Origin: Bdellovibrionales bacterium RIFOXYD12_FULL_39_22
GTDB lineage: Bacteria > Bdellovibrionota > Bacteriovoracia > Bacteriovoracales > Bacteriovoracaceae
Reading direction: 5' to 3'
NCBI GenBank assembly: GCA_001770205.1
Contig: MEQL01000040.1
Span: 1 to 64,000, forward strand
DNA: 64,000 nt
The notes beneath the pieces are model-generated. The model searched no databases. It saw nothing but the letters and a program-made list of their open reading frames with translations, and was not told the DNA's origin. Position numbers and translations under genes: made by a program. This document shows positions 26,633 through 34,407 of the stretch, in pieces (positions within the stretch are counted from its first letter, which is position 1; each line of letters opens with the position of its first letter).

Positions 26633-27394
26633 ATGAGACTTATTTTTGTTTTTTTGTCATTATTTTTTTCTTTTTCTATGTTAGCAGCAGAGTTTCCGCT
26701 AAGAGGAGAGTATCCTGATGTTAAATTTATTACTACGAACGATTTGCTGACAGAATTTGGTAAAATTTTTATTGTGGACGTGCGTAGTGCGTTTGAATAT
26801 GAAATTGTCCATATTCAGGGAGCTCCAAATATTGAGGAGTCCAAGGCCACCTTTGTTGACAAATTGGCAGAGGCGGTTGGGGGAGATAAAAGTAAAAAAA
26901 TTGCTACTTACTGTAATGGATATAAATGTAAAAAAAGCTTTGATGCGGTAAGAAAGGCCGTGGCCGGAGGTTTTACCAACGTTTTTGTCTATGATGCGGG
27001 TATTTTTGAATGGACGAAAGCACATCCTGAAAAATCATTTCTATTAGGGAAGACACCTGCTGATCTTAAACAGTTAATTTCGGATGAGATGTTTAAAAAG
27101 CATATGCTTCCCAATGCGCAGTTTGAAAAAGATGCTGCCGGGGCCAATGCTTTTTTAATTGATGCTCGTGATCCAAGTCAGCGTAAAGTTATTCCACCGT
27201 TTGCTAGTAAAGCACCTAATTTCCCTTTCGAAAAGTTACAACAACTTTTGGATAACACAGAATTTAGAGGAAAAATTGCAGGGAAAACACTTTACATTTT
27301 TGATGCGGTTGGAAAACAAGTTATGTGGCTGCAATATGTTTTAGAGGCCAAAGGGATTAAGGATTATTTTTTTCGCGAAAGTGGAGCAGAGTAA
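26633..27394 (+). CDS. Secreted rhodanese-like protein
   Basis: 253 residues with a signal peptide (about 1-19, MLA-AEF), so periplasmic. A rhodanese domain spans about 30-140, with the active-site Cys94 in ATYCNGYKCKKS and the structural motifs VDVRSAFEYEIVHIQGAPN and FVYDAGIFEW. A second, degenerate domain (about 150-253; LIDARDPSQRK, TLYIFDAVGK) has no cysteine in the active-site position (FDAVGKQVMW). Likely handles sulfane sulfur or disulfides in the envelope. Very strong AAGGAGG ribosome-binding site; the chemoreceptor gene follows after 28 bp. Confidence 0.85.
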   Translation: MRLIFVFLSLFFSFSMLAAEFPLRGEYPDVKFITTNDLLTEFGKIFIVDVRSAFEYEIVHIQGAPNIEESKATFVDKLAEAVGGDKSKKIATYCNGYKCKKSFDAVRKAVAGGFTNVFVYDAGIFEWTKAHPEKSFLLGKTPADLKQLISDEMFKKHMLPNAQFEKDAAGANAFLIDARDPSQRKVIPPFASKAPNFPFEKLQQLLDNTEFRGKIAGKTLYIFDAVGKQVMWLQYVLEAKGIKDYFFRESGAE

Positions 27395-27422
27395 ATAGGC
27401 TGCCATTTAGTTGAGGTTTTAT

Positions 27423-28898
27423 ATGTCGAATCAATTGAGTTTGCGTATAAGGTTTCTCTTGGCCGTACTTGCCGCCTCTACCGTGATGCTAGCAATTTTT
27501 AGTGTAATAATTTTTACTAGTATTTCGAAGGCCCAACGGGGAGTTCTTTCCGATTTTAACGCGGTCATGGACAAGGAGAGAGAAAATCAAGAAAAGGCCT
27601 TCAAAAACATTACCAAGCAATCAATTGATTCGACATCCACTATCGTGGCAAATCTTTCCGGCCCATTGCTAGGCAGTTATGATTATGTTGGACTAGAAAA
27701 TTTGGTAAAGGCGGCAAAACAAGCAGAAGGAGTTGCCTATTTGGCCTTTCATGGCAGCGATGGTAAAAAAATTACCAAAGAAGAGGAAGTAGAGGGTGTA
27801 GATGAGGTGTTGGCCAAGAAGATTGTCTTTGATGGTGCTCCTCTGGGCGAACTGTTCGTGGGGATAGATTACAGTTTTATCAATGCTAAGGTGATGGCCA
27901 TCAAAGAGAGAATGGCCAATACCACAATGGCATTTCAAGAAGCAAGTCAGGTGCAAAATAGAAGCTTGCTTTTACAAATTTTTTTGTTTGCCCTGGTTTG
28001 CTTAGCGCTTTTAAGCTTTGTGATTTATTTTACAACAAACAAATCAGTCATAGGGCCTATTAAGAATATGTTGAGTGATCTGCAGGCCAGCGCTACGGAA
28101 GTTCGCACCGAATCTAAAGGCGTAATGACAGTTAGCAAAGAGTTATCAACGGCCTCTAATGAACAGGCCAGTGCAATTGAGCAGATTTCTGCTTCTATGG
28201 ATGAGCTATCTGGGATTGTGGAAAATAATGTTAAAATAGCACAGGAGACCCAGGGTAAATTTCTACAAGTAAAAGAGGAGTCCTTAAAAGGAAACAAGTC
28301 CATGGGGGAATTAGTTATTTCAATGCAAGAGATTATTCGCTCTACAGATGATATTGAAAAGTTGGTACAAGTTATTGGTGAAATCGCCCAGAAGACTAAA
28401 GTCATTGACGAGATTGTTTTTCAGACAAAGCTGCTATCCTTTAATGCTTCAGTAGAAGCAGAGAGGGCCGGCGAGCATGGACGAGGCTTTGCTGTGGTGG
28501 CGCAAGAGGTGGGTAATTTAGCGGCCATGAGTGGTAAATCTGCCATGGAAATTTCATCTATAGTTAAATCAAGTATCGACAATGCTCGTACTATAACCAC
28601 TAATAATAAAGAAAAAGTTCGCGCAGGTGGAGAAATGGTAAACATGGCGGCAGAAGCGTTAACAAAAATTGCTAGCATTGCCAACGATGTTTCTGCTCGG
28701 GCCAGCGAGATAGTACAGGCGTCCCTTGAACAATCTCGTGGAATTAAACAAGTAAATGTGGCCATTACGCAGTTTGAAAAACAAGTTCAAGGAAATAGCG
28801 ATCTATCATTTAAAGCGGCGCAAAGTAGTGAGTCTTTGGATCAACAATCTCAATCCTTAGAAGGAATCATCTCTAATATTTCACAAACTTTCAGGTGA
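27423..28898 (+). CDS. Methyl-accepting chemotaxis protein (transmembrane)
   Basis: 491 residues from ATG 27423 with GAGG upstream. TM1 about 9-32, periplasmic sensor about 33-180 (single CACHE-like: SYDYVGLENLVKAAKQAEGV), TM2 about 181-203, then the cytoplasmic four-helix signalling region. The hairpin tip reads EIVFQTKLLSFNASVEAERA, deviating from the usual EIAFQTNILALNAAVEA in three places, yet E, F, Q and N of the CheA/CheW contacts are kept. No CheR-tethering pentapeptide at the end. Its sensor resembles that of the receptor convergent with it at 28891-30300. Its stop overlaps that gene's stop region by 8 bp. Confidence 0.93.
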   Translation: MSNQLSLRIRFLLAVLAASTVMLAIFSVIIFTSISKAQRGVLSDFNAVMDKERENQEKAFKNITKQSIDSTSTIVANLSGPLLGSYDYVGLENLVKAAKQAEGVAYLAFHGSDGKKITKEEEVEGVDEVLAKKIVFDGAPLGELFVGIDYSFINAKVMAIKERMANTTMAFQEASQVQNRSLLLQIFLFALVCLALLSFVIYFTTNKSVIGPIKNMLSDLQASATEVRTESKGVMTVSKELSTASNEQASAIEQISASMDELSGIVENNVKIAQETQGKFLQVKEESLKGNKSMGELVISMQEIIRSTDDIEKLVQVIGEIAQKTKVIDEIVFQTKLLSFNASVEAERAGEHGRGFAVVAQEVGNLAAMSGKSAMEISSIVKSSIDNARTITTNNKEKVRAGGEMVNMAAEALTKIASIANDVSARASEIVQASLEQSRGIKQVNVAITQFEKQVQGNSDLSFKAAQSSESLDQQSQSLEGIISNISQTFR

Positions 28899-30300
28899 GA
28901 TATCTTGTTACTAGTGATTCGATCTTGGCAGATTCGGCCAGTAGTTGACTGCTGCTTTTTCCTAATTCATCGACTAATTGTCCATTTTGGTGCGTAGATA
29001 CTTCCAAGTTAGCGCTAGCAGAATTAATTTGGTTAATAGAAGAGTATTGACTATTGGTATGATCAGAAATTTCTTTCATTAGAGCGGCAACTTCATCAAT
29101 TCCTTTGGCAATTTCGGAAAGTTTGGCATTGGTTGTGGAAACTTTTTCTGACCCGAAATTTATATTTTCAAGACTTACTCCAATTAATTCTTTTATCTGT
29201 TTTGCCGAGGTAGAGGCCTTTTGTGCCAGATCGCGAATTTCAATGGCCACAACAGCAAAGCCTTTTCCGTGATCGCCGGCCTTCGAGGCCTCAATGGCCG
29301 CATTGAGGGCCAAAATATTAGTTTGAAAAGCGATCTCGGTAACGATCTTAATAAAGCTTTCTATTTTTTTTGAAGAATCGATAATAGAGGCCATCGCCTG
29401 TTCTGTTTCTTTAGAGAGACGAGTCCCATCTTGCGCCACTGTGGAGGCGGTAAGCGCAATGTTGGCGGCAATCTGAGCGTTGGAGGCAGTCTGTTTAATA
29501 GAAGCGGTTACTTCTTCGGTGGTGGCAGAATTTTCGGTGATAAAATTTGCCTGTTCAGTAGTTCGCTGTGATAACTTTTGATTATCATCTTCTAGCTTTT
29601 TCGACAAGGCGGCCACGATTTGTGCGGAGTCGATCAATGTCTGAGATGATTTATTGAAGGAAATGGACAAGAAGACTAGAAATATAAAAATTGCCAGGAT
29701 AACGACGCCACCGCTTAGTGCTACTGTTAGCAAAAAGGATCTCGAACTGGCGCGGCCACTTTCTGCCGTGGAATCCAGTGATTTTTTATTTTCTTCAGCA
29801 GCGACGGATAATTTTTGTGAGATATACGATTTAGTGACGCCAACTTCTAATCGCCCGAGCAAACTATTTCCTCCAGTTGGCGGATAGATATCTTTGCTGG
29901 TAGAATAATCCGCTGCCAAACTTTTAGTTGATTGGGCCGCAATAATATTTTTATCATTGAAAAATTTGATAAAACTTATATCTTGATCCTTCGCCACGAT
30001 GTTAATAAGTTGCGTGAGTCCCTCAAAGTCGTAGTTATTTACTAGGGCACTGGTATTGTTTGCCAAGATGGAAACTATCGATTCAATTTTTGTATCTAAA
30101 GATTGGCCAAGTTGCTCGGCCTGCTTTTGTCCTTGCGCAACAACAATATCAGAAAAGAGGGCCAACTGTTCGTTACCAGATTTTTGAACAAAGAATGAAA
30201 GGTAAATTACTACCGCTACCATAGCAATAATGATACTTGCTGTGCCGACAATAACTTGTTTTTTTATGCTCTCTTGCAGACCAATTATATTTTTTAGCAC
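28891..30300 (-). CDS. Methyl-accepting chemotaxis protein (transmembrane)
   Basis: 469 residues. TM1 about 18-40, periplasmic sensor about 41-185 (NYDFEGLTQLINIVAKDQDI, similar to the neighbouring receptor), TM2 about 190-212, signalling domain with a canonical tip EIAFQTNILALNAAIEASKA. C-terminus ends LVTRYLT, no pentapeptide. The gene converges with the receptor at 27423 so that the two 3' ends overlap by 8 bp and no terminator lies between them. The shared sensor type and inverted arrangement suggest an old duplication. Confidence 0.93.
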   Translation of the reverse strand: MLKNIIGLQESIKKQVIVGTASIIIAMVAVVIYLSFFVQKSGNEQLALFSDIVVAQGQKQAEQLGQSLDTKIESIVSILANNTSALVNNYDFEGLTQLINIVAKDQDISFIKFFNDKNIIAAQSTKSLAADYSTSKDIYPPTGGNSLLGRLEVGVTKSYISQKLSVAAEENKKSLDSTAESGRASSRSFLLTVALSGGVVILAIFIFLVFLSISFNKSSQTLIDSAQIVAALSKKLEDDNQKLSQRTTEQANFITENSATTEEVTASIKQTASNAQIAANIALTASTVAQDGTRLSKETEQAMASIIDSSKKIESFIKIVTEIAFQTNILALNAAIEASKAGDHGKGFAVVAIEIRDLAQKASTSAKQIKELIGVSLENINFGSEKVSTTNAKLSEIAKGIDEVAALMKEISDHTNSQYSSINQINSASANLEVSTHQNGQLVDELGKSSSQLLAESAKIESLVTRYLT

Positions 30301-30372
30301 TAAAGCTCCTTGAAGATTGTGAGAGATATTTTACTACTTAAATAAAAAAAACAAAAGAAATATTGAGGAAGA

Positions 30373-30415
30373 CATCCCCAAGTTTTTAACTCAGATGTTG
30401 GGGGATGATTTGAGT
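30373..30415 (-). promoter_or_regulatory. Alternative hairpins in the region between receptor and SBP genes
   Basis: CATCCCCAA (30373-30381) pairs with TTGGGGGATG (30398-30407), one bulge, and ACTCA (30389-30393) pairs with TGAGT (30411-30415); the two stems overlap and exclude each other. On the minus strand they would lie in the leader of the receptor gene. Function unknown. Confidence 0.3.
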
Positions 30416-30488
30416 AGTTGCATTTGATTAGAAGCGATAATATACTTTCTTGTACGCAGCAATTAATAATATGGGTGTGATCGTTTGC

Positions 30489-30501
30489 ACTACGATGTAG
30501 T
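30489..30501. promoter_or_regulatory. Short palindrome upstream of the SBP gene
   Basis: ACTAC-GAT-GTAGT, 40 bp before the gene at 30543; operator-like symmetry only. The ribosome-binding site AAGGAGG follows at about 30531. Confidence 0.25.
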
Positions 30502-30542
30502 ATTGTAAGTAGCAACAAAAAAATATCATCAAGGAGGATATT

Positions 30543-31292
30543 GTGAAAAAAATTTGTGCATTGGTACTGTTTGTTTTGTCGTTTTCGCTGATGGCCGAGG
30601 AGATCAAAATCTCCGGTGGGGCCGCCCCGCTCAATAATGTGTTTAAAAAAATTCAGAGCGCGTATGAGGCATCATCAGGTAATAAACTTATTCTTGCCGA
30701 AAATGGGCCAGATCTTGCTTTTATTGAGTTGGAAAAAGGGTTAATTGATGGAGCATCTGGAGGTGTAGGATTTGAAGATTGGATGAAGATGATGGCAGAA
30801 AAAGGTCATCCGGTGGCCAATCCTACCGATTATAAGTACCGAGTTGTTGGCAAAGATATTGTGACAGTTGTTGCCAGCAAAGATGTAACCAAAAAAGAAT
30901 TATCCAACGATGATTTAAAAAAAATCTTTACGGGAGCAGTGAAAAATTGGAAAGACGTTGGAGGATCGGATCTTCCTATCAAGCTAGTATTGGGGGAGAA
31001 CATCCCAGGAACGCTGAAAGTTTTTAAAAAACAGGCCATGGGTGATGCAGAGTATGCTCCTAGTACTGTTACTGGTGCAAAGACGGCCGTAGATGTTGTC
31101 GCCGTGGTGGCCAAGACTCCGGGATCAATTGGGGTTTCTGCCAAGGGAGTAGATTTTTCAGCGGTAGCACTACCTAAAACTGAAATATTCGGCCGACCAA
31201 TTACCTTTATTACCAAAGGTGCTCCATCAGAGAAGGTGCAAAAAATGCTAGATTTCATTGCTAAAGAAGGCAAAAAGCTAGGGGTAGATTAG
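30543..31292 (+). CDS. PstS-like periplasmic substrate-binding protein
   Basis: 249 residues; GTG start behind AAGGAGG. Signal peptide about 1-18 (SLMA-EEI). The fold pattern ISGGAAPLNNVFKKIQSAYE, LIDGASGGVGFEDWMKMM, and VAKTPGSIGVSAKG matches the PBP-like-2 family (phosphate-, molybdate- or tungstate-binding proteins). The Ser-Gly-Gly of the N-terminal loop is the phosphate-binding position in PstS; here it is ISGGAAP. No pst/ABC transporter genes are adjacent, so it may serve as a stand-alone binding protein, perhaps as ligand receptor for the chemoreceptors nearby. The latter is speculation. Confidence 0.8.
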   Translation: MKKICALVLFVLSFSLMAEEIKISGGAAPLNNVFKKIQSAYEASSGNKLILAENGPDLAFIELEKGLIDGASGGVGFEDWMKMMAEKGHPVANPTDYKYRVVGKDIVTVVASKDVTKKELSNDDLKKIFTGAVKNWKDVGGSDLPIKLVLGENIPGTLKVFKKQAMGDAEYAPSTVTGAKTAVDVVAVVAKTPGSIGVSAKGVDFSAVALPKTEIFGRPITFITKGAPSEKVQKMLDFIAKEGKKLGVD

Positions 31293-31314
31293 TTAGAATT
31301 TGCCTTAGATATTT

Positions 31315-31365
31315 TTCCTTCCCTTTTTAATACCTGTTAGCTGTTGGTATTAAAAAGGGAAGGAA
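31315..31365. terminator. 20-bp perfect inverted repeat, bidirectional terminator
   Basis: Left arm 31315-31334, right arm 31346-31365, loop 11 nt; each arm is TTCCTTCCC next to TTTTTAATACC. It lies between the convergent SBP and ung genes. The right arm and part of the loop are the last codons of ung, so the terminator is built into the coding end. Confidence 0.75.
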
Positions 31366-32053
31366 TCTCCCAATCAATTCCTGCTATATCATTACTTTCC
31401 AAAAATTTATTGGCCTGCGAAAAGGGGCGGCTGCCAAAAAAACCGCGATAGGCCGAAAGCGGAGAGGGATGGGGTGATCTTATAATCAGATGTTTTTTGT
31501 CATTCAGATTAGCTCCCTTGCTTTGAGCATAAGAGCCCCAGAGAATAAACACCATGGCCTTTTTTTGTAGGTTTAAGGCCTCTAAAACTTTATCAGTAAA
31601 TTGTTCCCAGCCACGTTGATGATGAGATGCCGGGCGATTTTGCTCCACGGTTAAAATACTGTTTAATAGTAGGACTCCTTGCTTGCTCCAACTTTCTAAA
31701 AAACCATGATTAGGAGGTGCGATTCCTAAGTCCGAAGAGAGCTCTTTGTAGATATTAAGTAGCGAAGGCGGTGGCGGTATATTGGGTTTGACGGAGAAAG
31801 AGAGGCCATGTGCTTGGCCAGGCCCGTGGTAGGGGTCTTGGCCAATAATTGCCACTTTTACGGCGTCAAAAGGTGTTGCCAGAAAGGCCGAAAAAATTTC
31901 AAAACTGGGAGGGTAGATGATTTTTTTTAGAGCAAACTCATGGGCCAAAAATTGGCGCAGTGAGGCCATGTATGGTTTGGAAAATTCTTCTCCCAAATGT
32001 TGCATCCAGCAGTCCGGGAGAGGCGGTTTTTTTTGTTTGCTTGTATTCTCCAT
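31337..32053 (-). CDS. ung: Uracil-DNA glycosylase
   Basis: 238 residues. Removes uracil from DNA. The catalytic water-activating motif GQDPYHG (71-77, Asp73), the proline-rich loop and the leucine loop HPSPLSAYRGFFGSRPF (about 200-216) are present. Family 1 Ung of normal length. The last codons (FNTNS) lie in the stem-loop that serves as terminator. Monocistronic on the minus strand. Confidence 0.97.
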   Translation of the reverse strand: MENTSKQKKPPLPDCWMQHLGEEFSKPYMASLRQFLAHEFALKKIIYPPSFEIFSAFLATPFDAVKVAIIGQDPYHGPGQAHGLSFSVKPNIPPPPSLLNIYKELSSDLGIAPPNHGFLESWSKQGVLLLNSILTVEQNRPASHHQRGWEQFTDKVLEALNLQKKAMVFILWGSYAQSKGANLNDKKHLIIRSPHPSPLSAYRGFFGSRPFSQANKFLESNDIAGIDWEIPSLFNTNS

Positions 32054-32099
32054 GAAGTTGAGGATAAACTATTGTGGATATAAAAAGTAGAGAAAATTT

Positions 32100-33206
32100 A
32101 TGGCCAGTAAATTAATCACCAAGGCCCAGCAAGCTGCTGGATATTACCTTGACAAAAATCAAGTAAAATCAATTATTCCCTTGGGGGGTGGGTTAATTAA
32201 TAAAACCTTTCTTATAATTTTTGAGCGTAGCGATGAAAAACTAATTCTACAAAATATCAACAAGATGGTTTTTAGTGATCCGTTATTGGTTATGCAAAAT
32301 ATTGAGCAGGCCCTCTTCTATGTTGCGGGCCAAGAAACCTCTTTGGAATTTCCGCGCTTTTTAAAAACACGAAATGGAAGATATCTCCATCTTGATGAGC
32401 AAGGAGAATTTTGGCGTTTGATGACATTTATTCCGCACACTCTATCATTTGATAAAACAGAAGACTTGGCCATCATCGCAGGAATGGCAGAGAGTTTGGC
32501 AAAATTTCATCTCGCCTTTAATGACGCTCCTCTTGGAAATTTTTCCGTAACGTTGCCAGGATTTCATAAGACTACAAGCTATTTAAAAAAATATGAAGAA
32601 GATTTATTATTATCTGTAGGCCTAGAAGATGGCACCGCCAAAGAAGATAATTATTGTCGTCAGATAATTAGTAGATATGGAAAGCAAGCGGCCGTACTAG
32701 AAGAGGCCACCGAAAGGGGAGAACTAGCTTTGTCAATTATGCATGGTGATCCAAAGCTTTCTAATATTTTATTTGATGCTATTACCAAAAGGCCTAGGTC
32801 TATTATTGATTTGGATACCATTATGCCCGGATTAATACTGTATGATGTGGGTGATGCGGTAAGATCTGTTTGTAATTTGGCCGGGGAAGATAATTTAAAA
32901 AATCAGAAGATAGAGTTTGACCTGAAGTTTTTTGCCACTTTCTGGCAAAGCTATCGACGACATGCTGCTTTGCTAATCAATGATGGGTTTATAAAATATC
33001 TTTTTGCCGCCATTTGGTTATTGCCTTTTGAATTAGGACTGCGCTTTTTCTTGGATTATTTACAGGGAAATGTTTACTTTAAAATCGATTATCCACAACA
33101 TAACTTAAAGCGAGCGCTGGGACAATTTCACCTAATGGAAGATATCTTTGTAAAAAAAGAGGCGATTTTAAAAATCATTAGAAATGGTGGGTTTTATGAG
33201 ATTTGA
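32100..33206 (+). CDS. APH-fold small-molecule kinase
   Basis: 368 residues, aminoglycoside-phosphotransferase (choline-kinase-like) fold. ATP-binding lobe GGGLINKTFLI and ILQNINK (about 23-60), catalytic loop IMHGDPKLSNILFD (Asp in HGDPKLSN, about 215-225), metal-binding IIDLDTIMPG (about 238-247). The pattern QNIN.. F..P, and the motif D-L-D-T resemble the N-acetylhexosamine 1-kinase (NahK)-like branch rather than antibiotic kinases. Substrate unproven. Followed with an 11-bp overlap by the DOMON-like gene. Confidence 0.8.
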   Translation: MASKLITKAQQAAGYYLDKNQVKSIIPLGGGLINKTFLIIFERSDEKLILQNINKMVFSDPLLVMQNIEQALFYVAGQETSLEFPRFLKTRNGRYLHLDEQGEFWRLMTFIPHTLSFDKTEDLAIIAGMAESLAKFHLAFNDAPLGNFSVTLPGFHKTTSYLKKYEEDLLLSVGLEDGTAKEDNYCRQIISRYGKQAAVLEEATERGELALSIMHGDPKLSNILFDAITKRPRSIIDLDTIMPGLILYDVGDAVRSVCNLAGEDNLKNQKIEFDLKFFATFWQSYRRHAALLINDGFIKYLFAAIWLLPFELGLRFFLDYLQGNVYFKIDYPQHNLKRALGQFHLMEDIFVKKEAILKIIRNGGFYEI

Positions 33207-33753
33207 GTTGCGGCAATTTCCCGCAGACAAGAAAAATTATCCATTCAAAATATATGGTGATATCTCAATGTTCCATCAGGTGATGAGAATAACCTTTATC
33301 CTAGAGGGAGATTTATCAGAAATTAATCTTCCTTCGCCAGGCACCTCCAACCGTCGTTTTTGTTTGTGGGAAGATAGTTGTTTTGAAGTTTTCTTTCGCG
33401 ATAGCAGTGGAAAAATTCCTGGTTACTGGGAGTGTAATTTTGCACCATCGACAGAGTGGAATATTTTCCGTTTTTTAGAGTATCGCAAAGAGATAAAAGA
33501 GGACTTACATTTTTCACAGATAAAAATTCATCCGAAACAGACCTCCTCTTGTTTGGAATTATCGATTGAATTAAATTTGGCCGAGAGCGATTTTGAATTG
33601 TTAAATCTTTCGGTGGCAATTTCTGCGGTAATCAAAAATAAAGAGAGCAAAGAGAGCAAAGAGAGCAAAGAGAGTAGTCTGTGGGCATTAGTGCATGGTA
33701 GGGATCGTCCGGATTTTCACAATCCAGATAGTTTTGTTATTGAATTACCCTAA
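33196..33753 (+). CDS. DOMON-like domain protein
   Basis: 185 residues from ATG 33196 with GGTGGG upstream. No signal peptide. The core LWEDSCFEVFFRD, YWECNFAPSTEWNIFRFLEY (about 55-95) is the DOMON-like type 1 signature, a beta-sandwich thought to bind sugars or heme. Near the C-terminus four Lys-Glu-Ser triplets (about residues 149-160) come from a 9-bp tandem repeat. Overlaps the kinase gene by 11 bp, so the two are coupled; a role in sugar handling is plausible. Confidence 0.75.
   Translation: MRFELRQFPADKKNYPFKIYGDISMFHQVMRITFILEGDLSEINLPSPGTSNRRFCLWEDSCFEVFFRDSSGKIPGYWECNFAPSTEWNIFRFLEYRKEIKEDLHFSQIKIHPKQTSSCLELSIELNLAESDFELLNLSVAISAVIKNKESKESKESKESSLWALVHGRDRPDFHNPDSFVIELP
33640..33675 (+). 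repeat. 9-bp tandem repeat encoding Lys-Glu-Ser
   Basis: Four units of AAAGAGAGC (the last ending in T) inside the DOMON-like gene, in frame. Unit number can change without a frameshift. A comparable AAAGAAAAC repeat is in the transporter gene at 37707. Confidence 0.85.
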
Positions 33754-33882
33754 AACTATAGCTGAAAAATTACGCATGCATTCCGGCCTGTCGATCACCA
33801 ACCAATTCTATCCAGTATTAAAGTGTGGCCAACTAAAATCAATCTTTGCATAATTATCAAAAATATATTTTAGGAGTTAGGT

Positions 33883-34407
33883 GTGACAATAATATTGAAG
33901 CAACTTTTTAATTTCATAAAGCTACTCAATTCAGATACCGGGTTAAATCAAATTTCCGCTGGTATAGCGTGTGGTTTTATTTTAGGAATGGCCCCGGTTT
34001 TTTCGTTGCAGACTTTATTGATTTTATTTTTGATGTTTTTTTTCCGCATACAGATGGGAGCGGCCTTCATGTCGGCCTTCTTTTTTGCCTTTATGGCGTA
34101 TTTGTTAGATCCAATTTTTCATGAAGTTGGTTGTTTTATTTTAGAAATGGATTCCCTCTATGGCATTTTTGCCGTTCTTTACAATACGCCGATTATTCCC
34201 TTTACTCGTTTCTATAACTCGGTGGTGATGGGAGCAGGAGTGACTTCTATTATTTTGTCTCCACTAATCTTTTTATTGGCCCGAGTTTTGATTAGTAAAT
34301 ATCGCCAGAATGTAGTGGAAAAATTAAAGAAATCAAAATTAGCAATATTGTTAAAATCAACCTCTTTTTACAAATGGTATGCAAAATATGACCAATTCTA
34401 TGGATGA
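33883..34407 (+). CDS. TIGR03546-family inner-membrane protein
   Basis: 174 residues, GTG start behind TAGGAG. Four hydrophobic segments (about 23-50, 55-75, 80-105, 110-135) and a basic C-terminal tail (KYRQNVVEKLKKSKLAIL). The pattern (GLNQISAGIACGFILGMAP, then YNSVVMGAGVTS) fits the uncharacterised TIGR03546 family, regularly paired with TIGR03545 proteins in Bdellovibrio, spirochetes and some gamma-proteobacteria. The next gene is that partner, overlapping by 29 bp. Function unknown. Confidence 0.8.
   Translation: MTIILKQLFNFIKLLNSDTGLNQISAGIACGFILGMAPVFSLQTLLILFLMFFFRIQMGAAFMSAFFFAFMAYLLDPIFHEVGCFILEMDSLYGIFAVLYNTPIIPFTRFYNSVVMGAGVTSIILSPLIFLLARVLISKYRQNVVEKLKKSKLAILLKSTSFYKWYAKYDQFYG

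Noticed and set aside
33640-33675. Short tandem repeats considered as CRISPR-like
   Set aside because: Units of 9 bp without spacers; no cas genes or longer repeats with spacers anywhere in the window.
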